The position numbers were made by a program, and so were the translations under genes. A stretch of 36,343 bases of DNA from an uncultured Clostridia bacterium (GTDB lineage Bacteria; Bacillota; Clostridia; Christensenellales; Borkfalkiaceae), in the NCBI GenBank assembly GCA_958419945.1, contig CATZIC010000015.1:1-36343 (forward strand), read 5' to 3'. Of the stretch, positions 33,400 through 36,343 are shown in pieces (within the stretch, counting starts at the first letter, position 1; every line of letters starts with the position of its first letter). Under the pieces are notes generated by a model. That model was not told where the DNA came from, searched no databases, and saw nothing but the letters and a program-made list of their open reading frames with translations.

Positions 33400-34292
33400 T
33401 GTCGACTGCAAAGGTTCTTATCGAGGGAAGAAATTTCATTATACTTCTCGAAAGGTTAAAAAGGCAAAACGTCAACGTATTAAACGTCAAAAAAATCAGC
33501 GAAACCCAAACTATTATTACCGTAAAATACAAAGATTTGAAAAAAGTTTTTGCTATTTCACAAAATATGTGGTATAATACCTTGTTGGGATTGGGCGGTT
33601 TTATCGGCTTTTTGTCGAAACTCAAAAAATCTGCGATAGCTTTAATCTTTGTCGTTGCATTTTTGGTCGCTTGCTACCTTTTGGACGGTTATATTTTAGG
33701 CGTCGACGTGTACGGGGTAAGCGGGGACAGACTTGCCAAAGTTTATAGAATAGTATCAGACTGCGGAATAAAAAGCGGTAAAATAAATGTCGGCGTGGAT
33801 ACTGCGTATATTCGTAGAAGCGTGTTTCAAAGTTTCAATGATTGCGACTTTGTTACGGTCAAAAAGTCGGGCAATAGGTTGATTATCGACATAATTTGCA
33901 ATACCGAAAGCCCTAAACCCATAGAAAATTGCGATAAAGTTTTAGCCAAAAGAAGCGGAAAAATAACCTCTCTGAAAGTTTACAGCGGTACTGCGGTAAA
34001 AAGCGTAGGCGACTACTGCAATACGTCGGAAGTTTTGGCGGAAGGCTACTATCTTGACAAAAGCGGACAGCGTAAGGAAATCAACTGTTTAATCGGCTAC
34101 ACTTTGGAATGCGTTTACGAAAATGAATACGTAATCGATTCAAAAGTTACCACGGATGAGTTGATTGCAAAAGCGCTTTTTGACGGACAGATTGACGATC
34201 TTTTTGTCAAAGATATAGCGGTAACGCCGGTTTTGGAAGGGGAAAATTCCAAAACCTATTTAGTAAAAATAACCTACATATACCAAGAGTAG
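33399..34292 (+). CDS. yqfD: Sporulation protein YqfD
   Basis: 297 residues, about 100 shorter than the Bacillus protein (about 398). N-terminal part RNFIILLERLKRQNVNVLNVKKIS, one membrane helix (about 80-104), then an outer part with LGVDVYGVSGDRLAKVYRIVSDCGIKSG and the family's C-terminal region ending LVKITYIYQE. Known as a sigma-E-dependent sporulation protein of unclear biochemical role. The yqfC-yqfD-phoH-pgpH order is the standard Firmicute order, which supports the assignment. Confidence 0.88.
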   Translation: MSTAKVLIEGRNFIILLERLKRQNVNVLNVKKISETQTIITVKYKDLKKVFAISQNMWYNTLLGLGGFIGFLSKLKKSAIALIFVVAFLVACYLLDGYILGVDVYGVSGDRLAKVYRIVSDCGIKSGKINVGVDTAYIRRSVFQSFNDCDFVTVKKSGNRLIIDIICNTESPKPIENCDKVLAKRSGKITSLKVYSGTAVKSVGDYCNTSEVLAEGYYLDKSGQRKEINCLIGYTLECVYENEYVIDSKVTTDELIAKALFDGQIDDLFVKDIAVTPVLEGENSKTYLVKITYIYQE

Positions 34293-34359
34293 TCCGCCGT
34301 TTTAAACCACGCCAAATTCAGAATTTACATAAAAATTTACCATATAAGAGGAATTAATT

Positions 34360-35334
34360 TTGGAGAAAACAAGAAAGGAAATACCTTTAAACAGCGCCGC
34401 CACACTGTCGGAATTAGTCGGCAGTTTTGACGAAAATATAAACGTCATTATGCGTGAAACGGGCACGGTTATCACCGTCGAGGGCGATAAAATGGTGGTT
34501 ACGGGCGAACCCGAAGGTGTAAAGATAGCGGAAAGCGTACTTAATAAACTTAACGATCTTATCTCGTCCGGTGAGCATATTGACAAATCGGGGCTTATCT
34601 ATTGCATCGAACTTGCCCGTGAAAACAATTCCGAGGACATTACAAAACTAACTTCGGACGTAGTGGCAATAACTTCCCACGGAAAGCCCGTAAAATGTAA
34701 AACACTCGGTCAAAAAAATTACGTTGATTCCATACGTAAAAATACCGTTGTTTTCGGCGTCGGTCCCGCGGGAACCGGCAAAACCTATCTTGCGGTGGCG
34801 ATAGCGGTTTCCGCCTATAAAAACAAGCAGGTGGAAAAGATTATTTTAACCCGTCCTGCTGTGGAAGCAGGCGAAAGACTTGGCTTTTTGCCGGGCGACC
34901 TTCAATCCAAAGTCGACCCCTATTTAAGACCGTTATACGACGCATTGCAGGAAATGTTTGGCCTTGATACCTACCAAAAACTTATGGAAAAGGGTGTTAT
35001 CGAAGTAGCGCCGCTTGCCTACATGCGTGGCAGAACTTTAAATAACGCTTTCATAATTTTGGACGAAGCCCAAAACTGTACGAAAGAGCAAATGAAAATG
35101 TTCCTTACCCGTATGGGAGAGGGTAGCAGAATGATAATAACGGGGGACGTAACTCAGATAGACCTTCCTTTCGGAAAGACCAGCGGGCTTAAACACGCGG
35201 TTTCCATTTTGGACGGAATAGAAGGAATAGGAATTTGCAATCTTACTTATAAAGACGTCGTTCGTCATCCTTTGGTAATGCAAATTATAAAGGCGTACAC
35301 TCGGGACGAAGGTAAACCAAAAAACCGTAAATAG
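34360..35334 (+). CDS. phoH: PhoH-family ATPase
   Basis: 324 residues. An N-terminal KH-like part (about 15-75) precedes the P-loop ATPase: Walker A GPAGTGKT near 137-144, RPAVEAGERLGFLPGDL, Walker B FIILDEAQN and ITGDVTQIDLP. PhoH proteins are linked to RNA metabolism and usually lie next to ybeY. The start codon is TTG at 34360 with AAGAGGAAT upstream. It follows yqfD by 67 nt and precedes pgpH. A copy of the recurring motif lies in the gap after it (35352-35381). Confidence 0.95.
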   Translation: MEKTRKEIPLNSAATLSELVGSFDENINVIMRETGTVITVEGDKMVVTGEPEGVKIAESVLNKLNDLISSGEHIDKSGLIYCIELARENNSEDITKLTSDVVAITSHGKPVKCKTLGQKNYVDSIRKNTVVFGVGPAGTGKTYLAVAIAVSAYKNKQVEKIILTRPAVEAGERLGFLPGDLQSKVDPYLRPLYDALQEMFGLDTYQKLMEKGVIEVAPLAYMRGRTLNNAFIILDEAQNCTKEQMKMFLTRMGEGSRMIITGDVTQIDLPFGKTSGLKHAVSILDGIEGIGICNLTYKDVVRHPLVMQIIKAYTRDEGKPKNRK

Positions 35335-35351
35335 CCGTTAATAGATTTATA

Positions 35352-35381
35352 GCCGTTTTCGGGCCTATAGGCGGACTTTTC
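35352..35381 (+). repeat. Recurring motif between phoH and pgpH
   Basis: GCCGTTTTCGGGCCTATAG then GCGGACTTTTC. The left part diverges from GATAAC, while the GGGCCTATAGGCGG core and ACTTTT are kept. Confidence 0.6.
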
Positions 35382-35413
35382 AAATAAAATCACAAAAGTT
35401 ATAAGAGGGCATT

Positions 35414-36343
35414 ATGTTTTTTCAGAACAAAAAATACAAACCGTGGAAGAAAAAAGATTACGTTCTTTCGGTCTTGCATTTTATAATCCACGCCATAGTT
35501 TTGGTGGGGTTATTTGCATTAAGCACGCTCATGAATAAGGGCGGTAACGGATTTATCGATTACGTTACGGGAAAGGAAACCTTTCTTAACGGAATATACG
35601 CCGTGATAGTTGTTTTCGTGCTTGCATCGGTAATCTATCTGTATTATTTTTGCGAGTTCAGGGATTATCTTACCCGTGCCAAAAATATTGCGGTTCTGTT
35701 TATCGTTATCGAACTTTCCTTTATTACCTGCGTTGCAATGGGAAGGTATAACGCCATATTTGCAAGGCCGTCGGCGTTGTGCGCACTTTTGATACTTCTT
35801 CTCGTAAATTACCGTACGGCAGTGTTCACGAACGTAATTTTCAATATTATATTGCTGTGTTCGGATTTGCTTTGCGGAAGCGCTTTTTCGACCACGATAA
35901 TTTTGGGACAGTTTATTACGGGGCTTGCCACAGGACATCTTGCGGTATACCTTGTCAATAACGTCGGTTCAAGGATTAAAGTTTTCGGTATGGGCTTTGT
36001 TATATCCATTCCGATTGCAGCCTTAGCAATGGCGTTTTCCTACACGTCGGGGCTTAAGCTTATGCAGATTTTGAAGATTATTTTCGATGGCTTTACCTCC
36101 GGCATTTCCTCCGTCGTAATTATGATGGCCATTCTTCCCGTATTCGAGTACGTGTTTAACCTTCTTACAAACTACCGTCTTGCGGAAATAACCGACCACA
36201 AATCCAAACTTATCAGTAAACTTATAAAGGAAGCGCCGGGCACCTTCCAACACTCGCTTGTCGTTTCCACACTTGCCGAAACCTGCGCAACCGCAATCGG
36301 CGAAAACCCGATCTTAGCAAGGGCGGCGGCTTACTATCACGCT
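35414..36343 (+). CDS. pgpH: PgpH-like 7TM-HD protein, shortened N-terminus; 3' end outside window
   Basis: 310 codons are visible and the gene runs past the window end. AGAGGGC precedes the ATG. One N-terminal helix (about 20-38) is followed after about 16 residues by the 7TM helix bundle (about 55-260, starting NGIYAVIVVFVLASVIYLYYF). The HD phosphohydrolase domain then begins with EAPGTFQHSLVVSTLAETCATAIGENPILARAAAYYHA. PgpH hydrolyses cyclic di-AMP. The extracellular 7TMR-HDED sensor domain (about 250 residues in Listeria PgpH) is missing. The last visible residues read YYHA where PgpH normally has YYHDIGK, so the HD aspartate may be changed; the remaining domain is not visible. Confidence 0.85.
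   Translation, partial: MFFQNKKYKPWKKKDYVLSVLHFIIHAIVLVGLFALSTLMNKGGNGFIDYVTGKETFLNGIYAVIVVFVLASVIYLYYFCEFRDYLTRAKNIAVLFIVIELSFITCVAMGRYNAIFARPSALCALLILLLVNYRTAVFTNVIFNIILLCSDLLCGSAFSTTIILGQFITGLATGHLAVYLVNNVGSRIKVFGMGFVISIPIAALAMAFSYTSGLKLMQILKIIFDGFTSGISSVVIMMAILPVFEYVFNLLTNYRLAEITDHKSKLISKLIKEAPGTFQHSLVVSTLAETCATAIGENPILARAAAYYHA

Noticed and set aside
35519..35938. Minus-strand frames of 60-139 codons at the window end
   Set aside because: They are shadows of the 7TM-HD gene, which is open to the window edge and has clear family motifs.

Overview
The window looks like a chromosome segment from a low-to-moderate-GC Gram-positive anaerobe of the class Clostridia, possibly a gut Christensenellales-type lineage. 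This is inferred from the housekeeping gene order (rpmE / DUF1385-prmC / prfA; murB ... whiA; yqfC-yqfD-phoH-pgpH), Shine-Dalgarno-led genes, several consensus -35/-10 promoters with 17-bp spacers, WhiA, and sporulation-family genes. No plasmid, phage structural, CRISPR, tRNA or rRNA gene was found.

Layout. (1) 1-7300: a surface region. It holds the 3' end of a secreted protein with three 93-residue repeats, then two adjacent, unusually built GH3 glycosidases. Each has the reversed domain order (GH3-C and FnIII-like first, TIM barrel last) and a membrane segment at both ends. (2) 7240-9760: an accessory island. A RhuM-family gene with its own consensus promoter lies between two 60-bp direct repeats that include a terminator. 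Next comes a promoter-driven, highly structured leader RNA with mutually exclusive terminator and antiterminator helices in front of a leucine-rich-repeat (BspA-type) gene, and then a tiny YjzC-like gene. (3) 9850-13080: a DUF3592-like membrane protein, a PLP-dependent group II decarboxylase and an EIIC-like membrane protein, ending in a strong bidirectional terminator. (4) 13098-15297, minus strand: phosphoesterase, RdgB-type pyrophosphatase, and a zinc-type dehydrogenase that lacks the usual catalytic zinc ligands.

(5) 15480-23910: a translation-centred block. It contains rpmE, a DUF1385-PrmC fusion, prfA (the RF1 that PrmC methylates), a small P-loop protein, then a tight run trpS / DUF5685 / degenerate J-domain protein / membrane protein / RlmD-like methyltransferase. 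(6) 23957-29190: a CMD-cupin protein, an orphan solute-binding-like lipid-free membrane-anchored protein, then murB / PHP / whiA / SGNH hydrolase. (7) leuS on the minus strand, divergent from a PAP2 phosphatase. (8) yqfC, yqfD, phoH and a shortened pgpH that runs off the end of the window.

The most interesting items are the structured leader RNA at about 8641-8848, the repeat-flanked RhuM unit, the DUF1385-PrmC fusion, and a roughly 28-bp motif (GATAACGGGCYTATAG...ACTTTT) that recurs at many gene junctions and also inside some reading frames.
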